Below are positions 20,547 to 32,134 of a stretch of DNA of 56,394 nucleotides, piece by piece. The stretch comes from Chara braunii (lineage: Eukaryota; Streptophyta; Charophyceae; Charales; Characeae). A program made the translations under genes and the position numbers. Location: NCBI GenBank assembly GCA_003427395.1, contig BFEA01000285.1:1104601-1160994 (forward strand), written 5' to 3'. Each line of letters begins with the position of its first letter. Position 1 is the first letter of the stretch. The notes below the pieces were generated by a model. That model had not been told where the DNA came from. It worked only from the letters and a program-made list of their open reading frames with translations, and searched no databases.

Positions 20547-21208
20547 GTGAGGTCCAACCTCCCGCCTCTTCAGTTCGTCATAGTCATCCCCTGCTCACCA
20601 CCGTTCTCAAATATCGGGGCTCGAGAATGGTCATCTCGCGAAGTGCTGGAGGGGCCCGCTAAAGGAGTGTTGGAGACCAGGGGTAGCGAGCATCAATGTC
20701 ATGCTACGGAGGGTGCGTCTGTCGACTTTGAGAACAAGAGTACGGCAGCTGCGGGGGAAGAGGATCTCCCATCGGAAGCGCATGTTGTGCAACGGGAAGA
20801 GATAGGTGGTGAGTTAAGCGTGATCATTTGACACACCAAAAAGGTGGGTGGTGGGTTAAGCATAGTCGGATGTTAGTTGAAAGCAAAGATGGTGGGGAGG
20901 ATGTGGAATGCAAAGAACCTGGGATGGAAGCTCGACTTTTTGGCGATGAAGTGTCCGTCGGTGTCGAGGATACCGAAAAGGTTGTGCATAGTGAGTTTAT
21001 GTTAACGATGCTTCTTCACATGGATACAGTGCGGAAAGATCATGATTCTCCATCCACCACGTGCTGTGAAGAACAAGATGATCGCGCATCTGTCATAGGT
21101 ACCGGTCGCAAAATTGTGATTTATGATGCTATTGAGTTAAGCGACTCAACCATGGTGGAGGTGCAAAACATCGAATCCTCCGTGGGTGTTAGTACAATGG
21201 CGCTTTAG
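20547..21208 (+). CDS. Hypothetical acidic, Ser/Glu-rich coding stretch (two overlapping frames)
   Basis: The frames 20547-20831 and 20828-21208 overlap by 4 bp. The first has Glu/Gly/Ala-rich low-complexity sequence (EGASVDFENKSTAAAGEEDL). The second contains VGVEDTEKVVHSEFMLTML and GRKIVIYDAIELSDSTMVE. No domain is recognised. Position and strand fit a disordered middle part of the same broken gene as 18590-19839 and the Ulp1-type domain. A GTAAG at about 21241 could be a splice donor, but no partner was fixed. Confidence 0.3.
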
Positions 21209-21379
21209 GAGGTCGTTCTCCCTCGAAGAACTCTGGAGCACGGTAAGATTTGTGAATAGTACCACACGCATATTTGTCACTATTCAGCTTTGTGGTCATC
21301 CAGATTGATGTGATGGGCTCATGTAGCTATTACCTGAAGTTAAAAAAAAAGCTTGTGGGTTGTTTTCTATGTTTTACAT

Positions 21380-22475
21380 GTGTGAGATTATCGATGTCCC
21401 TGCCCATGAAGCCTTCAAAAACCATGCGTGGGAAATCTTTTTCCGATAGGTCATTAGACGCTTTACCGCAGAAAACGTCATCGTCAAGTGAAGGGTTGTT
21501 TCAAAAGGTCCAGATGCCTCACCTTTTCGAGAGAGTTGTAAGGGTTTCAAAGGTTTGCGGAATAGATAAGGAGGAAGCTTTGCGGAAACATATGGCGATG
21601 TTTATTGAAAGCATTACTGTTTTGTCTAATGGGTTTGATGACTATGTCAAACGAGGTATCGTCAAACGATCATATGCTTAGTACACACTTCTTAAACAGT
21701 TTGCCTCGTTGGTTAAGCAGGTTTTGGCGGCTCCTCACACTTGTTCGTGGGTGTTTGTGCAGCTTCATCGACATCGTGTTTTCGGTTATCGTTGCCTACA
21801 AAGGAGCTTATCGTTGCAGACTTGAGAATGTTGCAGGACGTCTTCGGAGATTTGAGCAACGGCGACGAGGTGATTTCCTCGATTCGGAAAGAGACCAGTC
21901 GTATTCTCTTGAGCAGAAAACATCTCCAGACTCTTGTTAAGGGGGGATGGCTTTGCGACGAGGTAGTGGAGTTCTACTTGACCTTGGTTGGCAACACAAC
22001 ATTGCACGAGTGTCCCTCTGTTTATTTTCAATCCGTTTTTCTATACCAAGCTCGTCAATGAGGGATGTTGACATGATAGTATTGCGAAATGGAATATGTT
22101 TTCGTACAACACGGTAGTCATCAACGGGTGCGTTGGACCCTATTATGTGTCCGTGAAGGTAGGCTGGAGTACTACGATTCCCTCCTGCAAGACGATGGTG
22201 ATTTTTCTTCCAATGTGATTGCCAACTTTACGAAATACCTCTTTGACGAAGCAGTTCGTCAACTTTGTCGACACTCGACAATCTCTCTCCCGGACCCCGA
22301 AGTTGTTATTCGTGGTGTCCCACAACAATCGGACGTATCGAGTTGCAGTATTTTCATGCTCGCCTTCGCTTCTTTTCGGGCACGCGGTCATCCGCCACCA
22401 TTGCCGATAGCCCAAAGCGACATTACAAACATCAGGCGGAGGATTGTGGTGGACATACTCCAAAGCTCAGAATAA
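21380..22475 (+). pseudogene. Ulp1/C48-type cysteine peptidase domain, frameshifted
   Basis: C48 peptidases cleave ubiquitin-like proteins such as SUMO from targets. 21380-21681 is a helical lead-in (HLFERVVRVSKVCGIDKEEA). 21741-22061 carries LVKGGWLCDEVVEFYLTLV, matching the W-L-x-D-x-x-x-x-F-Y signature that opens the Ulp1 domain. After stops, 22089-22475 gives VRWTLLCVREGRLEYYDSL, the HW and YYDSL block, with the catalytic His replaced by Arg (residue 15) and the Asp kept (residue 30). VPQQSDVSSCSIFML is the Q and Cys block, with the Cys kept (residue 86) though the usual DCG is SCS. The frame break plus the lost His mean no activity. Such domains are common in plant MULE-type transposons, but it could also be a host-derived pseudogene. 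No terminal inverted repeats were found. Confidence 0.7.
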
Positions 22476-22549
22476 TACCCCTAGGTTTGACATCATGAAT
22501 TCACAAGACCACAAACAAAACTGTGAATCTATTCCCATTTTAAGTCGTC

Positions 22550-23400
22550 CAGCTCGAGGAGTGGTGTTGGTCTGATATTTCTCGTGACTACGTTCCTCAA
22601 TAGACGTTTTTCCTTGGATTGAAGTGAGCTTTTAGGTAAGGTAAAGGATTGAACTACACACTTAGGTCAGGTTAAGGATTGAAGTGGAAGCTTAGGTTAA
22701 CCGGACATTTAGACGTCGATGTGAATATCTCATCCTCATGCTGCAGTATTTTTTAGGGGTTCGTCATCAACAGGAACATGACAACTTGTCTCGTAGGACT
22801 TTCTTTGTCTTTCTGCTGTTTTTTTTTTTCAGATCATTCTCCTTTGTTATTCATAGGACAATCGTTTTCCTCTGGTAACATTCTTCAGGACGACGACAGC
22901 GTCTAAGTACAAATTTATTCTCACTTGCATTCGGCCAGCTTGAGGCGTTGTGTTGATTTGATATTTTTCTTCACGACGTCCCTCGACATACTCCTTTCCC
23001 TTGGATTGAAGTGGACGCCTAGGTCAGCTAAAGGATTGAAGTAGACGCTTAGGTCTGGTAAATGATTGAATTGGAATCTTAGGTTAAATGGACGTTTAGA
23101 TGCAGTATTTTTTAAGGGTTCTTCGTTAAGAGAGAACATGACAACTTTATTCGTAGGACTTCCTTTCTGCTTCTTGGGTTTTACGTTTTTCGATGTAAAT
23201 GCCGCAGCTTCTTGTTGCCTGTTTTTTAGGACGATGCACTGCCGTTGTTTGTTTTCAAGTTACTCTTCGGTGTTATTCATGGGACAAGCATTTTTCTCTG
23301 CGTATATTCCTTAGGACCACGACAGCGTCGACCAACCTTTATTTGTTTCCATGTTGCTTTTCCGTATTGTTAATAGGACAATATTTGTCCTCTTGTTGAT
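22550..23400. repeat. 387-bp tandem duplication with internal 30-bp triplets
   Basis: The CAGCTCGAGG/CAGCTTGAGG block recurs at 22550 and 22936, and CCTTGGATTGAAGTG at 22612 and 22999, a period of 387 bp. A shorter third partial copy follows (about 23340-23400, ending GGACAATATTTGTCCTC). Within each unit, a 30-bp motif beginning GGATTGAAGTGG and ending AGGTCAGGTAAA is repeated three times (22616-22706 and 23003-23093). No coding potential. Confidence 0.8.
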
Positions 23401-23404
23401 ATTC

Positions 23405-23670
23405 TTTACAAATTATTTCGTCTTTGTCAAACGTTTATGTCTTCAGTGGATGTTCTTTATACTTGTGCAAGATATTAATGATTTGTACTTTGAAAATTGT
23501 CGCCAAATTATTTCATGCTTGCCAAATTATTTCGTGTTTGTCAAACACTTATGTCTTTAGTAAATGTTCTTCACACTTATGCATGATATTAATGATTTTT
23601 TTTCTTGACACTGTCGCCTTATTATTTCGTGCGAGTTAAACGCTTATGTCTTCAGTTAATGTTGACTGTT
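23405..23670. repeat. Tandem repeat, unit about 110-120 bp, 2.5 copies
   Basis: ATTATTTCGT, then GTCAAAC, TTATGTCTTCAGT and ATATTAATGATT repeat in the same order at about 23409, 23528 and 23623. The third copy is cut short. AT-rich, no coding potential. Confidence 0.7.
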
Positions 23671-23689
23671 GTGTCCATATGACAAATGT

Positions 23690-24720
23690 GAACTTATTTG
23701 CACTTCGGGCTATACACTTGTGATAAGTCTGTTCATATCTGGAAATTCGCCAAAAGGATTACATTTTGTATTCTCACAAGAATAATTACGTTTTGTGTTC
23801 TCACCAGATGTTCGTTCGTATCTGCAAGTTCCAAAAAATTGATGTTTCGCCAAAACGATCACCTTTTGTGTTATCTCCAGAATGTATGTGTGCTTATGAT
23901 GGATTGACCCTTGGTATATGGCTCATGCAAGACCTCCAAAATGGGTGACATTTTTTTATAGACTCCAAAAAAATTTAGTGGTTCTGTAAGTGGTTCCCCT
24001 AAATATGTCATGTTCGTATCTGCAAGTTCAAGAAAAAAAATGTTTCGTTAAAATTATCACCTTTCATGTTATCGCCAGAACATATGCGTGTTTGTGATAG
24101 ATTGACTCTTAGTATATGGCTCATGGAAGATCTTCAAAATGGGTGGCGTTTTTTTCATCGAATACAGGAAAAATTTAGTGGTTTTGTAAGTTGTTCCCCC
24201 AACTGTCATACCAGAGTCTTTGTGTGACACTTAGAGTGTTGCACGCCGGAAAGTACCCCCCCGTCCCCCCCCCCCTTCCCCCAAATGCGAACTTATCCGC
24301 AATTGGGAACCATACATTCGTGATAACACAGAATGTTGCATGCCGGAAAGTACCCCTCCCCCCCCCCCCCCCCCCCCCCCCTTAAATGCGAGCTTATTCG
24401 TAATTCGGAAGCCATACATTTATGATAAGTCTGTTCATATCTGCAAATTCGCCAAAATGATTACGTTTTGTGTTCTCACCAAGTGTTTGTTCGTATCCGC
24501 AAGTTCTGAAAAATTGATGTTTTGCCAAAATGATCAGTGACACATTTTGTGTTATCGCCAAAAAATATGTGTCCTTGTTATATGGCTCATGCAAAACCTC
24601 TAAAATCAGTGATGTTTTTTTATGGACTCCTAAAAAATTTAGTGGTTCTGTAAGTTGTTCCCCTCAATACGTCATGGTCGAAGGGTATAACATTGTCAAA
24701 ATCTTTGTATGACACTTAGA
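23690..24720. repeat. Irregular tandem repeat, unit about 200-300 bp, 3 copies
   Basis: Blocks GATAAGTCTGTTCATATCTG, TTCGCCAAAA, CGTATCTGCAAGTTC, ATATGGCTCATG and AATTTAGTGGTTCTGTAAG recur in order in three copies starting near 23716, 24008 and 24424. Two C-tracts (24257-24293, interrupted, and 24351-24380) interrupt the third copy. Such runs invite assembly errors. Confidence 0.75.
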
Positions 24721-24729
24721 ATGTTGTAC

Positions 24730-25189
24730 GCCGGAATGTATGTGACACTTAAGAGTGTTTCAGACCAGAATGTATATGTCGTATTAATGGATATAGATGC
24801 ACCAGAGTTGTAATGATTTACATCTTCCAAAGCGGGGGTTGAACGATGCATCACAATTGTTAGGGTCAGTGTGCGCAAGGTCCATATATACAAAATAATT
24901 CCAAAGTTTGAAATTGGCTCCTCTAGCTTTACCGACAAACATTTCTATGCTTTTTAGAAAGTGTCCCCACCTCCTCCGACGACAATGTGCGAACGTATTT
25001 GCGAATTAATTCGTAGTTTAAGATACGTTCCTCTACCTTTGCTCCCAAGAATTTATGACCATTTTAAAGCGCCTCCTCAACTCTAACACTGCTTAGAGCG
25101 CCTCCTCACGTCTTACGTGTACCACTTGTAAATTCATAAGCAACCTAAAATATATGTCGGTTGATGAAATAACTATTATTTTAAGGGGG
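24730..25189. other. Unassigned AT-rich stretch
   Basis: Short GCGCCTCCTCA direct repeats (about 25069 and 25099) are visible. No gene, LTR end or RNA is seen. Confidence 0.4.
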
Positions 25190-25965
25190 TTGGGGTGCTG
25201 GGGTATGACAAAGAAATTTCAGCAGGTGGCATGCAAAACCAAGTACTTATTTTTCAGATGCCGCTCACCTAAAAAATAGCCAAAAAGCCAGAATGTGATT
25301 TCCAGGGGGTCGGGGTGGTGGAGAGGAGGGTCAGCAGGTGTCATAGACCATGTTACAAGTTGTCGGTTGATGGGGAACTCGAGCAAACCTGGAGTTTATT
25401 CCGAGTTGCAGAGTGACCGCTCCAAAAGGCTTAGTCTACCTCGAAAAGGAGGTTGGTATGCTGGGGGGGGAAAGGGGCGGGGGAGGCGGAAAGTAAGTAT
25501 GTATCATAGGCCCCGTAAGAAATTGCAGGTTGATGACTCGAGTACTCCAGGTGATGGTGGTTGATCTTGTGAGACCCATGGCACTGCCATTTGGTGGCAT
25601 GCAAAACCAAGTACTTATTTTTTAGATATCGCTCACCTCGAATATGGCCAAAAACGAGGAATGTGAGTTCTAGGGGGTCAGGGGTGGTGGAGGGGAGGGT
25701 CAGCAAGTGTCATAGGCCCTGTTACAAGTTGCCGGTTGATGAGAGAACTCGAGTGAACCTGAAGTTTATTCCGAGTTGCAGAACGGCCGCTCCAAAAGGC
25801 TTCGCCTACCTCGAAAAGGGGATTGGTGTGCTAGGGGGGCCCAGGGGGTGGGGGAGGCAGAAGGTTAGTATGTATCATAGGCCCCGTAAGAAGTTGTAGG
25901 CTGATGAGTCGAGTAATCCAAGTGATGGCGGTTGATCTTGCGAGAACCATGGTACTATGATTTTT
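25190..25965. repeat. 368-bp tandem duplication with half-unit structure
   Basis: GGTGGCATGCAAAACCAAG occurs at 25225 and 25593 (period 368). Both units share CCAAGTACTTATTTTT, a GGGGGTCGGGGTGGTGGAG block, GTTACAAGTTG-CGGTTGATG and GTTTATTCCGAGTTGCAGA. Inside each unit a GTATGTATCATAGGCCCCGT segment echoes the TGTCATAGRCC segment, so the unit is itself a diverged duplication. Confidence 0.8.
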
Positions 25966-28007
25966 TGTTGCATATTACTTAAAAAACAACACTTAGCAAT
26001 GAATGTATCAATTTATTCTTATTTATATCGCTCCTCAGCTCATATTGCCAACATGAATTTCGGATTCGTTACAAAAAGTGAACAATCTAAAGGTTCACTT
26101 TTAACGAAATGTGTATGGAGAGATGTTGTCGTAATTTTCAACAATCTCTGATACCGATCAGGGAGAGATTGGAAGAAGCTTAGTAAAGGAGGTAGACTCA
26201 GTTTTGTATGATTGCCGATATGTATTGAAGATTGTGGATCATATTTTGATGATTGCGTATGTTCTGCGTGAGTGTTGGTGGACACGCCTCATCAATATTT
26301 ATGAGAGTGAACATGAGATGGCACAAAACCTTTGTATCTAAGTGATTCAACCAATTTATTTTACGTGGTCATTATGACCAAGGGCACACGCTTGCATACT
26401 TACACGCCATACCCATTATGAGTCACACAATTACACACTATGTGAGGAACATTCACGCTTTGCCTATCGTAGCGATCTGCCTAAGGGTTATAGATGTCGC
26501 AAGGGTTGAATGACTTATCCTTTAGTCGTTTTATATCCTAAAGGAAATTTCATTTATAAAATTTTGTTTTTGACACTTAAGTGTCGTGCGCAACGCTGAA
26601 ACCCAAGAAGGGTTGTGCAAATGTGGGTAACACGTGAAGTGTCATCATGACAAACGATTGCGTGAGTACGCATAATTGAATGTTGTGATTTCCTTCACGT
26701 ATGCGTGTCTCTTATGCATTTTTGTGCGGACCACACCCGAAATCCGCACACAGAACAAGTTATAGGTCGGAATATTTGCAAATGGGACTAGGAGTGATTT
26801 TCACATAGACTTATATTTTATTTGAATAGTGCATCGCATGGTGAGACCGGTCATCCTTGTTCATCGACGTAGAATTAGGCTTGGGAGATAAGTGCATCAA
26901 ACACTGATTTGCATACGAGTTCGATTTGGGAGCTAACCGTTCGTACCCCCTATGCTACAACAAACGAGAAACGCCCTCGATTGACCCATCTCAGCGATTG
27001 CTTACGAAAAACCTTCGTGCATGGTTTAGTAGCGCAGTTGGGATATTTTCACCCAAGGGATAGTGACAGCTCCCACGGGTGGAGGTAAGTTGTACCTCAC
27101 GTGACCTAATTCCATCGTAGGGGTTCGGGAGAGGTATAACTTGAGCAATCGGTCGGAGCGGCACCGCTCCTACAACACTTTGCGTCCTAAGCAGCCAAAA
27201 TCCTGCTTGATGTGGCTGGGAGGGTCCCCGTGTGGGACTGATGCATTTGGTAGATGCCGCCATTGTTGGGGATCTCGATTGCCTAATCGTCGTCCTAAGT
27301 GAAAGAACCCAAATCATTGGAAGACTGGTGATTCAGACAAACGAATAATTTGTGTTTTTTTATCATATCGATTTGTTGAATAATAAGTGACGAGTTTGTT
27401 GATTGTGTTAAATTAAATACTGGAGAGGATGGGTAAGTTAGTAGCGCGTATGCACGTTGACACATAGTAATGACAACTACAGATAGGAAGTTGCAGATCA
27501 TGCTACCATATAGTATTTTAGACGAGGTTATATGTATCTAACGATGTTGGTAAGGTGTTGTTCTCGTCAATGCAACTTTGCCAGCTCGATACAAGAGCAA
27601 GAAATCTTTGGTTCTTGACACCGTCACTAAGCAACCCGAGTTGCTATGTTTTTGTCATGATACGCATGTGTTAGAAGGTAATTTGGGTTAGGAAGGTAAC
27701 CCCCCCCCCCTATTTGTAAGGGTTGAAATTACGAACCCATGACCAACCCTTATTGTTAATAAACTAAATGGTGTGGACAGAAGAGGGGGTAATAAATGAG
27801 TATAATTGGGTATGACTTTGATGTTAAAATTTATTTTTGAACTTTGATTAGGTTATTCAGCAATTGACAAGCTAAAGAATGCCCATAAATGCGGGGTGTG
27901 TTTGCGTATGAGTATATGATGCAATGGGCGAGTGTAATGATCAATATGTTAGGGCCCTTGCGGAAGGAGTTGCGGGCAATATTAGCAAATAAAATAAAAT
28001 TTTCGCC
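25966..28007. other. Probable LTR and leader of element E (boundaries not fixed)
   Basis: No coding region is seen. Minus-strand frames such as 26991-27317 have no domain. 27255-27274 (TGCCGCCATTGTTGGGGATC) matches the Athila/Tat-type primer site TGGCGCCGTTGCCGGGGATC at 16 of 20 positions, which would end an LTR just before it. A C-tract lies at about 27700-27710. Against this reading, a strong TATA box lies downstream at 28008. Confidence 0.35.
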
Positions 28008-28018
28008 TATATAAAAGG
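28008..28018 (+). promoter_or_regulatory. TATA box upstream of element E gag
   Basis: TATATAAAAGG lies about 105 bp upstream of the ATG at 28114. It is a good plant core-promoter match. If the LTR assignment upstream is right, this would be an internal promoter; otherwise it is the LTR promoter itself. Confidence 0.45.
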
Positions 28019-28113
28019 ATAGTGTTAGACTCATTGATTTATTTTCTTACAAAACAAAGGGTTAATAACTTAATAGTTTGAGGTTGTTTTACAACGATCA
28101 TAAAGTTGTGAAA

Positions 28114-29478
28114 ATGGCGGAACCCGATAGAAACATACCTGTACGCCAAGGTACGTTTGTCGAAGATTTAATCAAGGCGCTTGAAAAAAGGGAGACGACA
28201 CGACTACAGATATCAAGGCTCGATATTTCCCTCTGTAGAGGAAAGAGAGTTTCATAATAGTTATTGCAACAAGTTATGACTGAAACAACAGAGGAAGAGA
28301 AGTTTTGGCAGATGCCGAAGTATGTTTGGTGGGAGATTTGGCTAGAGGTAATGAAAGTGGTGAGCGAAGCGCGAGGAAGTGGGACGAATTTCAACGGTGA
28401 AATGCAACAGCGTTTTAAATTCGGAAATAATCCGCTGACAAAAGTGAACCTAGAGGCCTTAAGTCGAGCGAATTCACCATGGTATGACGTTTGTTAGAAC
28501 TTTTGAGAAAATGACGAGAAGAGTCCCAGGAATGGCGGAGGACGAACAATGTGCAATCTTCCTAGGAAAATTTACAAACTTTAAGGTTTCAACGTTAACT
28601 AAGCGAGGTGTGCCGGGAAAGAAATTGATCTGGGTTAAGTTCAAAGGGAGCTTGGTGGACGGAGAGTTAGACCACGCTGACCTCTTCCAAATGCGACAGG
28701 CACGACGCAAGTGATGGAAACAACAACTGGAGATAACCATGTTAATTGTCACGCAAGAGAGAAGTGCTCTAGAAAAAGCAATGACGGTGACCCACGTTTA
28801 AGAAAAGGGTAAGGTGTCGATGGTAAGTGAGGACCAGGACGAGGAGGAGGAGGAGGAGGAGGAGCTAAAGCCGCAAACGTTGACTAATGCTCAAAGGAAG
28901 GCTAAGAATCTAGCCCAAGGAGGCTAAGGCTCGAGAAGAAGGCATTATTCTCAAGCGATAGTAGCAATGTCCTTCAACTCAGGAAATCAGGCGGGTATGG
29001 CAGGTCCGTCGCAAATTGGGCAATCATTATATCGACAATGGCCATTGTACAAAGTTATGGGATCTTGGCGAGGGTTCAATCCCTATGCCTCGTGGTCTGT
29101 TAGCGGACAATTCGCACGTTGCTCGGGGCCACCAATGAGTTTGGCGTCATGTGAGTATCTTGGGGTGCAAGCGAAGTAGATGGCGCCACCCCAACAACGT
29201 TCGCAACAAGTCTTGCAAGCAAGCCAAGCAAGAGGTTGGGGACAAGGTCAAGACTGGGGAAGAGGCCGAGGGAATGGTGGACGTGGTAATGGAGGCCAAG
29301 GCAATGGTGGTACAAGAAATACTGGTGAAAACAACGGTGGGAATAAAGTGAAGAGTGGAATGTTGTTGGAAGGCAAGGAGGCCACGAAGGTGACAAAGGG
29401 TACGACAAAGCCACACTAGATTGAAGAAATGTCATTTGCAGGCATTGTGTCCAAAACGGGCACACGCTAAGATAATGT
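28114..29478 (+). pseudogene. Element E gag with zinc knuckle, broken
   Basis: Start ATG at 28114 (MAEPDRNIPVRQGTFVEDLI). Two stops (about 28255) interrupt it, then the same frame continues with EEKFWQMPKYVWWEIWLEVM to 28494. The frame changes at about 28490 to TFVRTFEKMTRRVPGMAEDE and KKLIWVKFKGSLVDGELDHA, a retrotransposon capsid-like region. An acidic run (about 28845-28865) and an Asn/Gly/Gln-rich tract (GQGQDWGRGRGNGGRGNGG) follow. 29437-29478 encodes a CCHC knuckle, CRHCVQNGH...C, with a TAA just before the last Cys. The arrangement capsid, basic Gly-rich linker, knuckle is typical of Gag. The family is distinct from A, B and C. Confidence 0.65.
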
Positions 29479-30660
29479 CATGTTCGAAAAATTGATGAAT
29501 TATATTAGAATTATATCAACCCAAATATGGTACGAGAAAAGAAGCAGTACAACGAACAAATGAGCGAGATGCTTGTGGCCCTCTAGATATGTTTTGCGTG
29601 TGGCAAGAAAGAGAAGTCAAGCCGGACGTAGGGGTGGAAGTAAGTAGAGGAAGGAGAAGTAGTGCAGAGACTGAGAGCTAGCACCATAGTGAAGGAACCA
29701 TTAGTGGTTGACTTGGATGGTGAGGAAGAACAGGATTGTCAAGTTTTTGCAATGGAAACCCTTGAAAGGATGGAGGATTTTTTTAGTGGGAAAGATGAGA
29801 AGATATCAGGAAGGAATTAAGGAGATATGCCAAGAGGTCAACGAATGGAAGGGAAAAGGTCCAATCGTCGTCCTGTACGATTGAGGGTCAGAAGCGCATA
29901 TAACATGGGGCCCTACTTGAAGTCACAATTACGGAACAACGGCCACGTTCAGGAATGACCTCCAGGCCACCCTGAAGGCAAGGAAGAGTGCCTCATGTGG
30001 CATGAGCAAGGAGTAAAGGAGCGCCCAACTCTAGTCAACCGCCTCCTGAAGAACCAGAGTCTAGTAAGGAAAAAGAAGCAGCCGAGATCCCTGAGGATGA
30101 TGATGAGAAGGATGACAAGCTAAGGGCGGAAGAAAACAGCCATGCAGAGCAAAGGGCTAAGAAGAGAGGTCTCAGGGTTGAGGAGGATCTTGCGCACTTC
30201 AGGGTAGAAGAAGAAGAAATATACAGTTAGGATGGAAGAAGGATTTGACATAGAGGGGATGGTTGATAGGCTCCTTGAGGGCCACAACGTTCTAATGAAT
30301 TTGAAGGACATTATTGTGTCAGCCCCTAAATTGCACAATGAGCTAAAGAGTCGACTATCCCGAAGGTTGGAGACGAGCGTAAGGTTGGGCACCATAATAC
30401 CAAAGGACGCAGAGTGGGAAGAGACTAATACAAAGAGAGACTGGAAATTCGATGCTACTAGTGTAAAGATATAATGGTGAAAGAAACATTCTGCAGTGCC
30501 ATGATTGATACCGACGCGAAAATGATCTCATCAAGGAGGAACACGCCTTACGATTGGGCCTGGAGTTTGACCGTGCAGATAGTAAAATTGTGATGGGAGC
30601 AGACAACAAGGCAGTCTTTGTTGGAACTACTTCTAATGTGGCCATAGAAGTTGGGAAATT
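29479..30660 (+). pseudogene. Element E gag-pro region with aspartic protease remnant
   Basis: After the zinc knuckle come charged, stop-riddled frames (ACGKKEKSS with a single CxxxC-like remnant, and EEQDCQVFAMETLERMEDFF). 30232-30474 is open (EGMVDRLLEGHNVLMNLKDI, then KLHNELKSRLSRRLE), the helical segment found before the protease in some gypsy polyproteins. Next, about 30490-30530, FCSAMIDTDAKMISS resembles the protease active site xALIDTGAxxxxIS with Gly changed to Asp. 30554-30660, in another frame, continues with RADSKIVMGADNKAVFVG and NVAIEVGKFKV, the flap and strand region. Coding ends abruptly at about 30660, where a leader fragment of the A/C family begins. Confidence 0.6.
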
Positions 30661-31090
30661 TAAGGTTCGTTACCCCCATAAAGTCGAAATGTGCCGAGCA
30701 AGAAAATTACTAACTAGAAAATTTAGGCAGCACATCGTTACCCCCAAAAAAAGAAGATGTGCGCCGATGAATAGACTACGTAAAAGGCGAAACTTTTGGC
30801 AGCACTTCGTTACCCCCAACGAGTCAAAATGTACGCCAAAAGAAAAATTACTAAGTTTTTTAAAAAATTGCAAGGTGTCGCAGAGAATTGCAAGGTGTCG
30901 CAAAGAATTGCAAGGTGTCGTAAAGAATTGCAAATTTTTGTAATAAATAAATCAATAAAATGAAAAAAAAAGGATAAGATATTTTTCAAGTTTTGGGAAG
31001 AAAAAATGTAAGTAAAGGGAATAGAAATATAAATTTGAGTTTTTGAAATAAATCGATTAAATAAATAATAAAGTGAAAGACCTGTACATT
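30661..31090 (-). repeat. Leader fragment of the A/C family with three hairpins
   Basis: The hairpins at 30661-30699, 30722-30768 and 30793-30842 match those in the leaders of A and C in the same orientation (element on the minus strand). The third pairs TTTTGGC with GCCAAAA where the consensus has TTTCGGC with GCCGAAA. A 20-bp tandem (GAATTGCAAGGTGTCGCAAA, about 3.5 copies) follows at 30867-30934, and then AT-rich sequence like 9070-9180. It directly abuts the broken protease of element E. Confidence 0.7.
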
Positions 31091-32119
31091 CACGATAGAC
31101 CTATCTTTGTCATTTTGAGTACATGGGGTACCAGACAGTTGCAACAGACCACTTGGTTACAGGGCAACTTGATCCTTCCCTTGCTCCTTCCAGAAGTAGT
31201 AAGTGCGTCGTACAATTGAGCCCAGGGCTCATTCAGTTGAGCCCTTGGGCAAACGTAGTGAGAGGCGGACACATCACTCAAAGTCTGCGGACCAATGAGA
31301 ATGTAGCATTATGGCCACACATCTACCGCGAGCCAATGAGAATGTGGCAAACACTTAAAACCTGAAGGGCTACCGGGAGGTGCCTAACTGCATGAGGCCC
31401 AGATCAATATCTCAAACTGGGCCTGAAAGCAGACACTTTGGGCCAACCTGAAGCTACTGGGCCCCTATACGCCTGGCCCACAACAGCCAGCAACATGACA
31501 TACTTTCCATGTAGAAAAGCGAGTGTCAACGGGCACGACATGTTGGCTTGAGTAAGCAATGCGGCCACGATGCTGCTTTGTTGTGTGAAGTTGTGCTAAG
31601 CATGCAGGTTGGGGCACACACGGGCGCTTTAGTGGCACCGGGAGCACGTCGGCACTAAAGTGGTAGCGGGCGCATGATGACCATAGCATCGTGCGGTGGC
31701 AGGTGATGACGATGATGGTCTTCGGGTAGGAGGCACATACAGAGGGGAGACAAAGTGTGAATAGGGGAGGAGAGAAAAAACTTACCTGGTGTATACTCGC
31801 GGTTGGCATTGGTGATGACAACACGTACATTGGTCTTCAACTTCGATGTGATTCTGACATCATGTTGCATGAACGTAGATAGGCGAGATAGGCGGAGTAG
31901 TGTAGGCTAGGTGTTGGGCGTGCGACAGTAGGAGTGACACTGAATATTGTGTTGGTGTGGCCAGAGAGCATCGACATTGACATTCGAGTTAATTGTATTG
32001 CTCTTATTTGGATGGTATCTTGGTGCGTTGTGCTCTCTACTTGGTACATGACTATCACGGCTACTTCAAGATTCAACATTTCGTTTTTTTGTTTATCGCT
32101 TTCGCTGATATTCCTTGCA
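31091..32119 (+). repeat. Putative 5' LTR region of element F (left end unknown)
   Basis: Non-coding by inspection. The end is proposed at CTTGCA (32119), because a primer-binding site begins 4 bp later. No second LTR copy is in the window, so length and start cannot be set. Short GAGCCC direct repeats are present at about 31217-31247. Confidence 0.35.
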
Positions 32120-32122
32120 ATT

Positions 32123-32134
32123 TGGTATCGGAGC
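32123..32134 (+). other. Primer-binding site of element F (tRNA-iMet type)
   Basis: TGGTATCGGAGC, one mismatch from the plant iMet site TGGTATCAGAGC, in plus orientation and upstream of a plus-strand gag. Confidence 0.6.

Noticed and set aside
26991-27317. A 108-codon minus-strand frame in the putative LTR of element E
   Set aside because: No domain, repetitive context, and an unremarkable length for chance.
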